DNA of 19,237 nucleotides from Glomus cerebriforme (taxonomy: Eukaryota > Glomeromycota > Glomeromycetes > Glomerales > Glomeraceae): contig QKYT01001003.1 in the NCBI GenBank assembly GCA_003550305.1, positions 1 through 19,237 on the forward strand. Direction: 5' to 3'. The notes beneath the pieces are model-generated. The model made no database searches. It saw only the letters and a list, made by a program, of their open reading frames with translations, and had not been told where the DNA came from. A program made the translations under genes and the position numbers. How positions within the stretch are numbered: position 1 is the first letter of the stretch; every line of letters begins with the position of its first letter. Below are positions 8,955 to 18,261 of this stretch, piece by piece.

Positions 8955-9711
8955 TCAATTCTGATATTCAAATCCAGAACCTACAAAAAAGTAACTAAGT
9001 TTCGCAGCTAAGTTGCAAAACTTATGTTTCTGATTCCCAAAAACCCAAATTTTAAGGAACAAACTGAATCTATAAAAAAAAAGAAAAAAATGTTTCTAAC
9101 AAAGAAAAGAAATGAAAAAATGAAGTTTCGTAACGAAATATTCATTATAAAACTTACATTTTAGTATTTCAAGTCCAGGAGCAAACCTATAAAAAAGGAG
9201 AAACATTTAGTTAGAATGTTTCTATACAAAAAAAATGAAAAATGAAGTTTATAATGAAATGAACATTACAAAACTTACATTTTCATTTCNATTTNCAGAG
9301 CTNAATCTACAAAAAAAAAGAAGAAATATTCAGTTAAAACGTTTCTATACAAAGAAAAAAATAAAAAATAAAGCTTGTAATGAAATGAACGTTATGAAAC
9401 TTACATTTCCGTTTTTGTTTTCAGAGCTGAATCTATAAAAAAAAAGAAGAAACGTTTAGTTAGAATGTTTCTTAAAGAAAAAACAAAAAAAAATAAAGTT
9501 TTGTAATGAAATGAATATTACGAAACTTACGTTTTCAATCCCAAATTCTCAGAGCTGAATCTACAAAAAAAAAGAAGAAATGTTCAGTTAGAACGTTTCT
9601 TAAAAAAAAGAACAAAAAAAATAAAGTTTCATAATGAAATGAACGTTACGAAATTTATGTTTCAGTTTTCCAAGTTTAGGAGCAAACCTATAAAAAAAGA
9701 AAAAATGTTCA

Positions 9712-9719
9712 GTTAGAAC
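9712..9719. repeat. Target-site duplication, left copy (GTTAGAAC)
   Basis: Identical to 10044-10051, directly outside the TAGTG terminus of the 324-bp MITE. The word is part of the array 2 unit, GTTAGAAC being the reverse complement of GTTCTAAC. Confidence 0.9.
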
Positions 9720-10043
9720 TAGTGCTTTGATCCGAGTTCAGTTTATCCGGATAAAATCTGGATAAAACTGATAATCCGCTATTATATCCGCAGTTTTATC
9801 TGATTTTCGACAGATTTTATCCAGATCGTTGGGATTCGGATAATTCAAAATATTTCGGGAACTAATGGTCAGATTTCTATGATTCATAGTTTGTTCGAAA
9901 GCCCTTAATGTCAGGAATATGTTTATAGTACTGAAATTTTAAAAATAATTGATCCTAATCCAAATTTTATTAAATAACTATTTTTATCTGGATAGAATAA
10001 TTATTTTATCCGGATAACGGTTTTTATCCGGATCAAAGCACTA
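9720..10043. mobile_element. Non-autonomous hAT-type MITE, 324 bp, perfect 8-bp target duplication
   Basis: The terminal inverted repeat TAGTGCTTTGATCCG at 9720 matches CGGATCAAAGCACTA ending at 10043, apart from the innermost base. Flanking copies of GTTAGAAC lie at 9712-9719 and 10044-10051. TTATCCGGATAAAA-type motifs recur near both ends (about 9748 and 10002-10032), as in subterminal binding sites. The interior has no reading frame. Insertion hit the branch-site hairpin of one array 2 unit, so it postdates expansion of that unit. Confidence 0.92.
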
Positions 10044-10051
10044 GTTAGAAC
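10044..10051. repeat. Target-site duplication, right copy (GTTAGAAC)
   Basis: Identical to 9712-9719, directly outside the GCACTA terminus of the 324-bp MITE. The array 2 unit resumes after it with ATTTCTT. Confidence 0.9.
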
Positions 10052-11265
10052 ATTTCTTAAAATAAAAAAATAAAAAAAAATGAAGTTTTGTTATAAAACT
10101 TACATTCTGAAAAGAAAGTTTCAAAGTTACAATTTCAAAACTTATCAGATTTTCAAGCTGAAATCAAAAAAAAGTCTGATCCTACAAAAAAAAATAAAAA
10201 AAAAGAAACGTTAGTACCATTTCTACTAACGATTCTTTAAATAAATGTATCAAATGGGAATTTTGTGAAGAAACTTCTATACCTGAAATAAAATCCAAGA
10301 ATTTATAAGAAGAAAAAAGAAGAAACATTAAAAATGCTTTTATTTAAAAAAAAACAAAAAAAAGAATAGTAAGTTTCATTATGAAACTTACTATTTCCTA
10401 ATTCTAAGTGTCTGAACTGAAAGAGAGTCTATAAGAAAAGAAAAAGAACCATTAGAAAACATTTCTAAAAAAAAAGAAAAAAAATGGCAAGTTTTGTGAA
10501 GAAACTTACCATTCCTAATTTCATGTACTAGTCCAAAAGCAAAGAGAATTTACAAAAGAAAAAGAAAGAAATATTAGAAACATTTCTAATAAAAAAAAAC
10601 CAAAAAAAAATACGGTAAGTTTCTCAAAGAAACTTGAGAAACTTACCGTTTCTGATTCCAGTATTGAACTGAAAGCACAGAGAACTTACAAGAAAAGAAA
10701 AGAAGAAATGTTAGAAATGTTTCTTTAAAAAAAATGAAAAAAATGATAAGTTTCATGAAGAAATTTACTATTTTTCCTTCCCATTCCAGACTGAAAAACT
10801 CAGAGAATCTAAGAAAAAAAAAACATTAGAAATGTTTCTTTAAAAAAAAATAAAAAAAATGATAAGTTTCATGAAGAAACTTACCATTTTTCCTTACCAT
10901 TCTGGACCAAAGAGCTCAAAGAACCTACAAGAAAAAAAAGAAACATTAGAAATGTTTCTTTAAAAAAAAAATGAAAAAAATGATAAGTTTTGCAAAGAAA
11001 CTTACCATTTTCCTTCCCATTCCAGACCGAAGAGCTCAGAGAATCTACAAGAAAAAAAAAGAAATGTTAATAAGCATTTCTAAAAAAAAACAAAAAAAAA
11101 TGGTAAGTTTTGTGAAGAAACTTACTGGTTCCCACTTTCCAGTATCAGATCAAAAACTGAAAGACCTACAAAAGAAAAAAGAAGAAATATTAGAAACGTT
11201 TCTTTAAAAAAAATTAAAAAAAAATGGTAAGTTTCGCGAAGAAACTAACCATTTCTCAATTTCTA

Positions 11266-11900
11266 GAACAAAGTTCAAAGTTCAAATGGCGATTAAAAGT
11301 TGCCGATTTAAGGTTTAAATAAATGATTAACTAAAATAAACTGAAACTGCAGCTTAATTGATAAGTGCAGTGCACAGTTATTTTTTTTTTAAAACAAACT
11401 GCAGCTCATATTATGTGATATACATAATACAAAAAAAGTATATAATGAGCTTTTTTTCATTTTTTTTTTCTTTTTCAATTTGAATTTTTTTTTAATCAAT
11501 CTTGCAAAAAGCCCCTCCTCTATGGATGGGTAGAGGTTATTAGTATTTACAGGAAAAGAGCCATTGTTGCTTCTTTCGCCCATTTATAGTGACAAAAAGA
11601 GAACGTATTATTAGTAAGATATTTTAAAAAAAAAATTTTCTGAAACTAATCAGACGGTTTTGGCCTAAATTATTTTTGAATTTGGCCAGAATTATATTTA
11701 ATATTGGCCAATATAATAATCTGAATCTGATTTTAAAGATTTTTAATAAATTTTAATAAAATTTTAATTTTAATTTATAAAAAAATTATTTTTTAATATA
11801 TTTATTAGATAAGTAAATTTAAAATAAATAAAATTATAATTATATAATAACTATTTATTATAACTATTTATTATATTNAAAAAATNTTAAGTGNNGTTGA
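11266..11900. other. AT-rich spacer, no supported gene
   Basis: It holds a repeated GATTAAAAGTTGCCGATTTA-like word near 11290, two CTGCAG sites near 11350 and 11400, a T-rich run, and TTTGGCC/GGCCAA words near 11660-11712 that form weak inverted pairs. A 64-codon minus-strand frame (11389-11583) contains a short hydrophobic stretch, MKKSSLYTFFVLCIS, which looks a little like a signal peptide; support for a gene is weak. Several N bases lie near 11878-11914. Confidence 0.4.
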
Positions 11901-12066
11901 TATATNGGTATTNCGCAATAGTGTATAATGTGTTTAACAACTGTTGGTATAGAAAAACGTGTATATTTACTGCATGTGTTGATAAACTCCAGTATACAGG
12001 TATTTTACAACATGTTAAACAACTGATAGTATTGTTCAACATGTTTTTTGGTATATATTAATACCT
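11901..12066. repeat. Short repeat cluster with TGTTNAACAACTG-type words
   Basis: TGTTTAACAACTGTTGGTAT (11930-11949) and TGTTAAACAACTGATAGTAT (12012-12031) are direct repeats, and a more diverged copy, TGTTGATAAACTCCAGTATA, lies between them. The right edge carries the self-complementary GGTATATATTAATACC (12050-12065), and the left edge has a related TATATNGGTATT. It resembles the fold-back at 8601-8705, so it may be a related MITE. N bases at the left edge prevent definition of the ends. Confidence 0.5.
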
Positions 12067-12640
12067 CCAAAACTTCCTGATGATGATATATAATATTTTA
12101 TATGCTGATTATATGCAAATCTGCTGCTAAATGTTCTTAGGCAAAATGGGCATTGATATGACATTTTAAAGAATTATATTATTAATGTTTAAAGAAACAG
12201 TTATTTGATACTGTAATTTTGTAAATACATTTGGATTACACCCATATTTATAGACTTCTCTTCAAGCAGTTTTTTACAAAAAACATTCCCAAAATTATGA
12301 AACATAATATTCATCAAAAATCAGGATGATGGATAAACAGATCTAATAATTTCAAAAATTCAGATTTTTTTAACAGAAATCTATTATCAGTCAGATAATG
12401 GTTAAACAGATCAGAATCTAATAATGGAACTACTATTTAAAATAAATGCTAAAGAATTTGTTAATATAAAAATACCACGTAACTTCTTAATATAATATAT
12501 CGATGTATGGCTTAATACATGAAAGTAACTAAAGTGGCTAAATACTGGTATGCGCAAATATATATTTATAGATAATGCAGATCTTTGTTTGTTTGTTCAT
12601 TAATTTGTTTATTTTAAATGCAAACTTACAAATTTCAGTG
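12067..12640. other. AT-rich sequence, no gene seen
   Basis: No coding signal stands out on either strand. Two copies of an AAACAGATC…TCTAATAAT-like word (about 12335 and 12395) recall the CAGATTGATCAGAT-rich subterminal parts of the hAT-type element, so an old terminal fragment is possible but unproven. Confidence 0.35.
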
Positions 12641-13550
12641 AGTTTCCTTCATAACATCATAAGCTTTCGCAAAACTTACAATATGACACAAGTTTTCTTT
12701 TTCTTTTAGAATAAACTTTCCAATGATATTACACAAATCTTTTTATTTCTTTTAAAAAGGAGTTAAGATTACGAGTTTCCTTCGTAACATCATATACTTT
12801 CACAAAACTTACAATATGATGCAAGTTTTTTTCCTCCTTTTAGAATAAACTTTTTAATGATATTACACAAATCCTTTTATTTCCTTTGAAAAGAAGTTAA
12901 GATTACAAGTTTCCTTCATAACATCATATACTTTCACAAAACTTATAATGTGATGCAAGTTTTCTTCCTCCTTTTAAAATAAACTTTCCAATGATATTAC
13001 ACCAATCCTTTTATTTTCTTCTGAAAAGGAATTAAGGTTATGAGTTTCTTCATAACATCATATACTTTTGCAAAACTTACTATGTGATGCAAGTTTTCTT
13101 TCTCCTTTTAAAATAAACTTTCTAATGATATTACACCAATCCTTTTATTTTTTTCTGAAAAGAAGTTAAGGTTATGAGTTTTCTTCATAACATCATATAC
13201 TTTCACAAAACTTACAATGTGATGCAAGTTTTCTTCTTCCTTTTAAAATAAACTTTTCAATAATATTATACCAATCCTTTTATTTTCTTCTGAAAAGGAG
13301 TTAAGATTACAAGTTTTTTTGTAACATCATATACTTTCACAAAACTTACAATGTGATGCAAGTTTTCTTCCTCCTTTTAGAATAAACTTTTCAATGATAT
13401 TATACCAATCCTTTTATTTTCTTCTGAAAAGAAGTTAAGGTTACAAGTTTCCTTCGTAACATCGTATATTTTCACAAAACTTACAATGTGATGCAAGTTT
13501 TCTTCCTCCTTTTAGAATAAACTTTCCAATGATATTATACAAATGTTTAG
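12640..13550 (-). repeat. Minisatellite array 3: seven units of about 130 bp with minus-strand intron-like segments
   Basis: CATATACTTTCACAAAACTT recurs in seven diverged copies at intervals of about 130 bp. On the minus strand each unit reads …GCATCACATT, then GTAAGTTTTGTGAAAG…, then AATCTTAACTCCTTTTCAG. That is a donor, a CTTAAC branch-like word and a pyrimidine-tract CAG acceptor about 61 nt apart, the same size as the introns in the pseudogenes of this window. The remaining 70 or so nt would be exon-like, but every copy I checked keeps a TAA in the only frame open at its start, so a protein-coding role is doubtful. The plus strand also shows CTCCTTTTAG in each unit. Confidence 0.75.
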
Positions 13551-13623
13551 ATATTCCCTTTATTAAAACCTTCTATACATATCAAAAAAAAACTCAAAAT
13601 TGTTTCTTTGAACTTTATTAGAT

Positions 13624-15222
13624 ATGCTTGGAGAAACCTCCAAGAAATATACTAATGCTGATCAACAACTAGACAAGAATAAAAAAAAAAAACAGATAAT
13701 ATTAAAGCGAGCTCTACATTAACCGCTAAAGGTAATTAAAATTATCATTATCAGATATAAATAATATTATATTTGTATTAATTGTGCTTATATCACTTTA
13801 TAAATTATTTTATTTTTGATGAAGTTTCTAAAGCACAAGCTCCTGTTGCAACAACTACCGGAGATAAACATAAAAAAAAGCTGCATCCACAGCTGAAGGT
13901 ATTAATATTATAGAGAGTTTTTTTTCATTATGATAAATTGGTAAAGCATTCAAAAAAAAATTGCAATTGTAGTACATGCATCTCCTATAGCATCCTCTGT
14001 TAATGAAGGTATTTATGTCAAAATAAATGTACATATAGAGGAAGATGAAGAGTTATTTATGAAATTTTATTTTTTAAATATAGCGGCATTTAATAAAATA
14101 CTTAAACAAAATTCAATCATTAATAAAAAACTTGATCAAATTACATTGATTTTGGATACTTCGGAGGATCAAGTGGTAAAACTTAATACAAACAAATGTA
14201 CTGATAAAGCTTTCATTGACGTAAGTAAGAAACAAATCAGTTTGTTATATTTAATTATATATATTAATCTCTTTATAATTAGGATGTTATCAAAAAAGTC
14301 TCAAAATCTTTATTAAGTTGATCTATATACCCCTCGCAAGATGAATTCCATCAAGCAACAAAAGACTTTATGATCAATAACCATTTAAATTATATTGATC
14401 GATTAAGTGATAATAAATGGAACGCTATTTACGAGACTAATTATTATAAACCTATAAGTTTGGTATAATTTCACAAAGTTTTAAAAATTCTTTCTTTTTG
14501 TTATTTAAATTAATAACTTTTATAGTTATTAAAGCAAATCAGAAGTCTTAGGAGAATGTTAACCAAATGTATAAAGGAAGCATTGTTCTCTGTTTTTGGG
14601 ATGAAAAACCTTCCAACTATAAATACAAATATATCACCATCAGATATCAGCAAATGGAAGGACAGTTATCCTGTTAAAAAATGCTACAAAAAATTGTTTA
14701 AACTGATGAAAGAAGGTGAAGAAACATACATGCTATGCATACTTTGAAGAATATGGCTAAAAGTTAAGTTAAAAAAGTTCTCATCGATATAGATCGCATA
14801 TGTGATTGGAACATCTGAGATCTTGCTAAATTCCAAAAATAAAAGGATAACGAATTTGTTATGAAAGTAAAATTATCTCAATGCTTGGAAATTGTGGTAA
14901 AATTTTGAAATTTTGCGAAATTTAATTTATTTAGATATTAAAAAAAAATTTTTTTCTTAGGATAAAGTATTAAAACAATGAAAGTATTTGTAACAAAGAT
15001 TCAAATTCAAAACTGAAGGGTAGCAGCTCCAGCTCTGGCTCAAGCTTTGGTAGGTATGAAAATGAAAAAGAAAGTGAAAATGTGGATCATCTACAGCAAA
15101 TGGAAGATAAAGATGAAGATAAAAGTGAAGATAAAGGCAACGATGAAGTAGAAGAAAAAGAAGAAGAAAAAGATGATAATGATGATGATGACAAAGATGA
15201 GAGTAGAGATAAAAGTAATTAG
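13624..15222 (+). pseudogene. Decayed multi-exon gene with Ala/Ser/Thr-rich N-terminus and acidic tail; family not identified
   Basis: Exons: 13624-13731, 13819-13898, 13973-14220, 14283-14462, 14526-14896 and 14961-15222 (TAG at 15220-15222). Introns are about 62-87 nt with GTAATT, GTATTA, GTAAGT, GTATAA and GTAAAA donors. Phases agree at all of the first four junctions (1, 1, 0, 0). The product begins MLGETSKKYTNADQQLDKN, followed by Lys runs and STLTAK / AASTAE / SPIASSVNE segments. Next comes a helical region (EEDEELFMKFYFLN, FNKILKQNSIINKKLDQI), then DEFHQATKDFMINNHLNYI, LSDNKWNAIYETNYYKPIS, SPSDISKWKDSYPVKKCYK and DIDRICDWNI. It ends in a Ser-rich linker and a long Asp/Glu/Lys tail. It resembles expanded Rhizophagus hypothetical-protein families, from memory only. 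It is dead: slippage in the A-runs near 13683 and 13872, acceptor AG changed to TG at 13817-13818, TGA at 14319-14321, a frameshift near 14735 and several later stops. Confidence 0.7.
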
Positions 15223-15440
15223 GAAATCTTAATTACGGCTGAGGAGACTTAAAAAATTCTTTGTAATAATTAAAATATTGTGATAATAAATTACAACTTT
15301 ACAATTTTTTCATGCGAAAATTTTCATAAATTTACATAATATTATATAATACTATTACCTATCGAAAATTTACATAATATTAAGAAATATTACACTAAAT
15401 AATTAATTTTTTTTTGTAAAACTTATGCAAATTTTTGCAC
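15223..15440. other. AT-rich 3' flank of the decayed gene
   Basis: The words AATTTACATAATATTA and GAAAATTT recur, and an inverted relative (AATATTATGTAAATC) lies near 16650. These could mark the edges of an element around array 4, but I cannot define its ends. Confidence 0.35.
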
Positions 15441-16265
15441 TTATATTAATACTTGTGGTAGAAGTACTTCAGAATGTTACAATCGTAATTATTTCCAGAT
15501 ACTATGGGTGAAACACTCCAAAAATGTTACTACTACAGAATACTTCGATCCACAATACTTTATAAATGTTATGATCATAATTATTACGGGATACTATATG
15601 GTGAAATACTTCGAAAATATCACAGTTGGTAAATATTATGGAGTATTTCGATCCACAATATTTTGTAAATATTATGATCGTAATTATTATAGAATACTAT
15701 GGGATAAAATGCTTCAAAAATATTACGATTTGTAAATATTACGGAGTATTTTGATCTACAATACTTTGTAAATGTTATGATCATAATTATTTCCAGATAC
15801 TATGGATGAAACACTTCAAAAATGTTACAATTTGTAAATACTACAGAGTACTTTAATCCACAATACTTCGTAAATGTTATGATCATAATTATTACAGGAT
15901 ACTATAGGGTGAAATGCTTCAAAATGTTACAATTTGTAAATACTACAGAATACTTCAATTCACAATACTTCGTAAATATTACAATCATAATTATTATGGG
16001 ATACTATGGGTGAAATGCTTTAAAAATGTCACAATTGGTAAATACTACGAAGTACTTTGATCCATTATACTTCATAAATGTTACAATCTGTAAATATTAT
16101 GGAGTACTCTGACTATAATACTTTAAAAAAGCTACAATTTGTAAATACTACAGAGTACTTTGATCTATAATACTTCATAAATGTTACGATCTGTAAATAT
16201 TATGGAGTACTCTAACTATAATACTTCAAAAAAGCTACAATTCATAAATACTACAGAGTACTTCA
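15440..16265. repeat. Minisatellite array 4: about eight units of roughly 100 bp
   Basis: The word GATACTATGGGTGAAAYRCTTC and its variants recurs at about 15498, 15590, 15690, 15796, 15898 and 16000. Between copies lie AATGTTACAATTTGTAAATA, CTACAGAGTACTTTGATCCA and CAATACTTCGTAAATGTTAT. The last units, after 16050, are shortened variants. The words are partly self-complementary (GTAAATRTTAC, GAGTACTY). Small reading frames through it (near 15508-15735 and 15822-16013) repeat with the DNA unit and are by-products. Unlike arrays 1-3 I do not find a convincing set of splice signals. Confidence 0.75.
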
Positions 16266-17092
16266 CCGTAAATTTACATAATTTTTATGATTTATAGGTT
16301 TTACGAAACTCTTTGTACTAAAAAATTTTCTGATGAATATCTATAAATTATTGTTTATTAATTTATTAAGTTTTTCTGATTATAAAGAGGTAAGTTTTCA
16401 TAAATAGTTGCAGTTTAGATATAAGACAAATTAATCATCTAAATCAATCTTAAACTAAAACTTTCCTTACACAGATGCATGCATATTTAACACCTAACTT
16501 GTATTATAAGAGAAAAATATAAGTTTTGTTTTTGAAAAGGTAAATGACTTTCTAAATTTAATAAAAATTATATTTTTAAAATTATATTAAATTTATTTGC
16601 GAATTAAATCTTAATAATTCACAGTCACATGTTAAGTATTTCTATTATAATATTATGTAAATCTTACGAATTATAAATTTATGAAATATTTTAACTGTAA
16701 TATCACATAAATCTTATGGAATTATAAACTTATGAAAATTTTTAAAGGGTTTCAGAATATTATGGTATTCACTTTTGCCAACTTATAAAATCATAAATTT
16801 TTGTAATTTTTCACATTATTTTGGTAAGACTTTAAGGATATATCTGTATTTTTGGTAAGATTGAGTTTTTAAAGTAATTTGGAGGCTGTATATCATCTTT
16901 AGTGAGATTTTAACTATTTTAATAATCATAAAACAACTACATTAGAATCCTACCTATTTTAATAGCTTTTAGAGCAAATTAGAAATCATGAAATATTTGC
17001 ATATTTTTGTTCTACTTAAAAACAAAATATGTTTTTTTCACTTAAGTGATTTTAAAGTAATCATAATCAATTAGATCAGCATAAAATCTTAT
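16266..17092. other. AT-rich sequence, no gene seen
   Basis: There is no coding signal on either strand. ATTATRTAAATCTTAYGAATTATAAA-like words occur twice near 16650-16735 and GTAAGA-type words near 16825-16860. It is probably decayed repeat DNA. Confidence 0.35.
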
Positions 17093-17166
17093 ACTATATA
17101 AACTGTCATACAATTATATAAATTACATAGTATATAATATAATTTACAATACAGTTTATATATATA
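17093..17166. repeat. Imperfect AT-rich inverted repeat
   Basis: TATATAAACTGT near 17096 pairs with ACAGTTTATATA near 17151. The inner arms are partly complementary (ACAATTATATAAAT against ATAATTTACAAT). No target duplication is apparent, and at this AT content part of the pairing may be chance. Confidence 0.5.
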
Positions 17167-17437
17167 TTCTATTTTTTTTCTTATGCATAATATAAAATAT
17201 TAATTTTTTTTATACTGATTAAAAAATAACTTTTACATATGATTACAAACTTTTAGTTTATCTGTGATTGAAAAAGTACTTCTTATTGATTTTTTTGTTT
17301 AAAAAATATTTTTTAAACTTTAATCATTAAAGTATATAACTGATAACATTTAATTTAGATTTTTTAAACATAATTTTATAAAAATATTAATTTAGATATG
17401 TTAAATTCAATTATAATATATTTATTATTAGAAAAAA
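17167..17437. other. AT-rich sequence, nothing identified
   Basis: Long T and A runs and no reading frame of note. It forms the left flank of the 361-bp MITE. Confidence 0.35.
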
Positions 17438-17798
17438 GTAATTTATTGCCATGGTGATGCATCGCCACCCCACGTGACTTATAATATATAATAATTTGTT
17501 ACCCCTCGCATCACACCGTAATTTTCCATTTTTACTATTTATTCTAGGGACTTAGAATTTTTTTGATATGATAAATACTATTTGTCATATGTTATTGATC
17601 ACATGTTTAATTTTGCTTTTATTTGAATCTTAGGTAACATTACACAATCCAAAAAAAAGCAATTTTGTTTCTCTCAAAAATTGAAATTTTGGATTACGTA
17701 AGATTTCTAAAAAAGCAATTTTATTGCAGATCATTTAATTCTGACCAGAATTATGAATCACGTGACACTGGCGATGCATCGCCATAGCAATAAATTAC
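17438..17798. mobile_element. MITE, 361 bp, with inverted ends of about 40 bp carrying GATGCATC and CACGTGA
   Basis: The left end GTAATTTATTGCCATGGTGA continues into TGCATCGCCACCCCACGTGA. The right end, read on the minus strand, is GTAATTTATTGCTATGGCGA continuing into TGCATCGCCAGTGTCACGTGA. Only a few positions differ. The right end contains the perfect palindrome TGGCGATGCATCGCCA. The interior has a second inverted pair (CAATCCAAAA and TTTTGGATTAC) and no reading frame. The flanks are A-rich (GAAAAAA and AAAATCC), so a short A-only target duplication cannot be told from chance. The superfamily is not assigned. Confidence 0.8.
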
Positions 17799-17904
17799 AA
17801 AATCCTTATTATATTATTTAAAATTTTCTATTATATTTAAAAATTAAAATTAACTTGTTTTAAATTAATAATTTTTGGTTAATCAAAATCCTATCCTAAT
17901 AAGA

Positions 17905-18165
17905 AAAATGTATACTGAAAATATACTAAAAATATACTGAATATTAAGGATATTTAAATATGTATTTAAGTATCTTGTAAGCATTATACAAGTATAATTT
18001 TAGTATATTCCTTATAAGATAATTATATTTACAAATAATACTAAAAATTTACTTAAATAAGTCTTGAATTATCCATATTTGATATAAAAATAATTCATAA
18101 AATATCCTTAAATTTTGCCCATTTAAGTATATTTTAAGTATAAAATATATACTAACTGTATTATA
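17905..18165. mobile_element. Possible AT-rich MITE with degenerate inverted ends
   Basis: GTATACTGAAAATATACT near 17909 is mirrored by AGTATAAAATATATACTAAC near 18137. Inside, TTAAGGATATTTAAATA (about 17944) is mirrored by TAAAATATCCTTAAATTT (about 18097-18114), at similar distances from the proposed ends. The composition is almost pure A and T, which weakens the case, and no target duplication was found. Confidence 0.4.
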
Positions 18166-18261
18166 TTAGTTATTAATATCTACTTAATTTATCATATAAT
18201 AATTAATTTAATTTTTATGGCTTTACATTAAATTTTATTAAAATTCATCAATTTATATAAT

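Larger units (their letters stand above)
8955..11265 (-). repeat. Minisatellite array 2: about 17 units with minus-strand splice signals around 28-40-nt cores
   Basis: Units of about 120-130 bp, read on the minus strand. A T-rich tract ends in GTAG or ATAG, followed by a core of about 28-40 nt and then GTAAGTTT. Clear cores (plus coordinates) are 9158-9186 (29), 9279-9306 (28), 9405-9432 (28), 9531-9560 (30), 10392-10428 (37), 10885-10924 (40), 11006-11044 (39) and 11126-11165 (40). Some units have mutated signals (ATAAGT at the second unit, ATAAAT at 9653-9658, GTAA for GTAG near 10550). Each spacer holds a hairpin that includes the donor (GTAAGTTTC…GAAACTTAC) and a second one of the type AAACATTTCTAATGTTT or GTTCTAACTGAAC. 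The second puts CTAAT or CTAAC about 20-30 nt before the acceptor. Cores share AGCTC, CTCTTCGG or CTCCTGGA words with array 1. A hAT-type MITE interrupts the array at 9720-10043. Confidence 0.8.

Noticed and set aside
9235..11207. Lys-rich plus-strand frames (9235-9438, 10971-11207)
   Set aside because: Generated by A runs in array 2 units and repeated with the unit.
11389..11583. Minus-strand frame with a short signal-peptide-like stretch upstream of array 2, which could be the first exon of a secreted repeat protein
   Set aside because: Attractive given the array, but it ends in a stop before any good donor site, has poly-Lys from an A run, and nothing links it to the first core. Kept only as a lead.
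11640..11730. GGCCTAAATT…AATTTGGCC inverted words as a third end of the 4.2-kb element family
   Set aside because: The similarity to the subterminal GGCCTAAATTTGGC word is short and no matching terminus is nearby.
8955..13550. CRISPR-like arrays
   Set aside because: Repeats and spacers are both homologous between units, unit size is too large, and the window is clearly eukaryotic.
15508..16013. Two repeating plus-strand frames in array 4
   Set aside because: They change with the 100-bp unit, lack flanking gene structure and have no recognisable domain.
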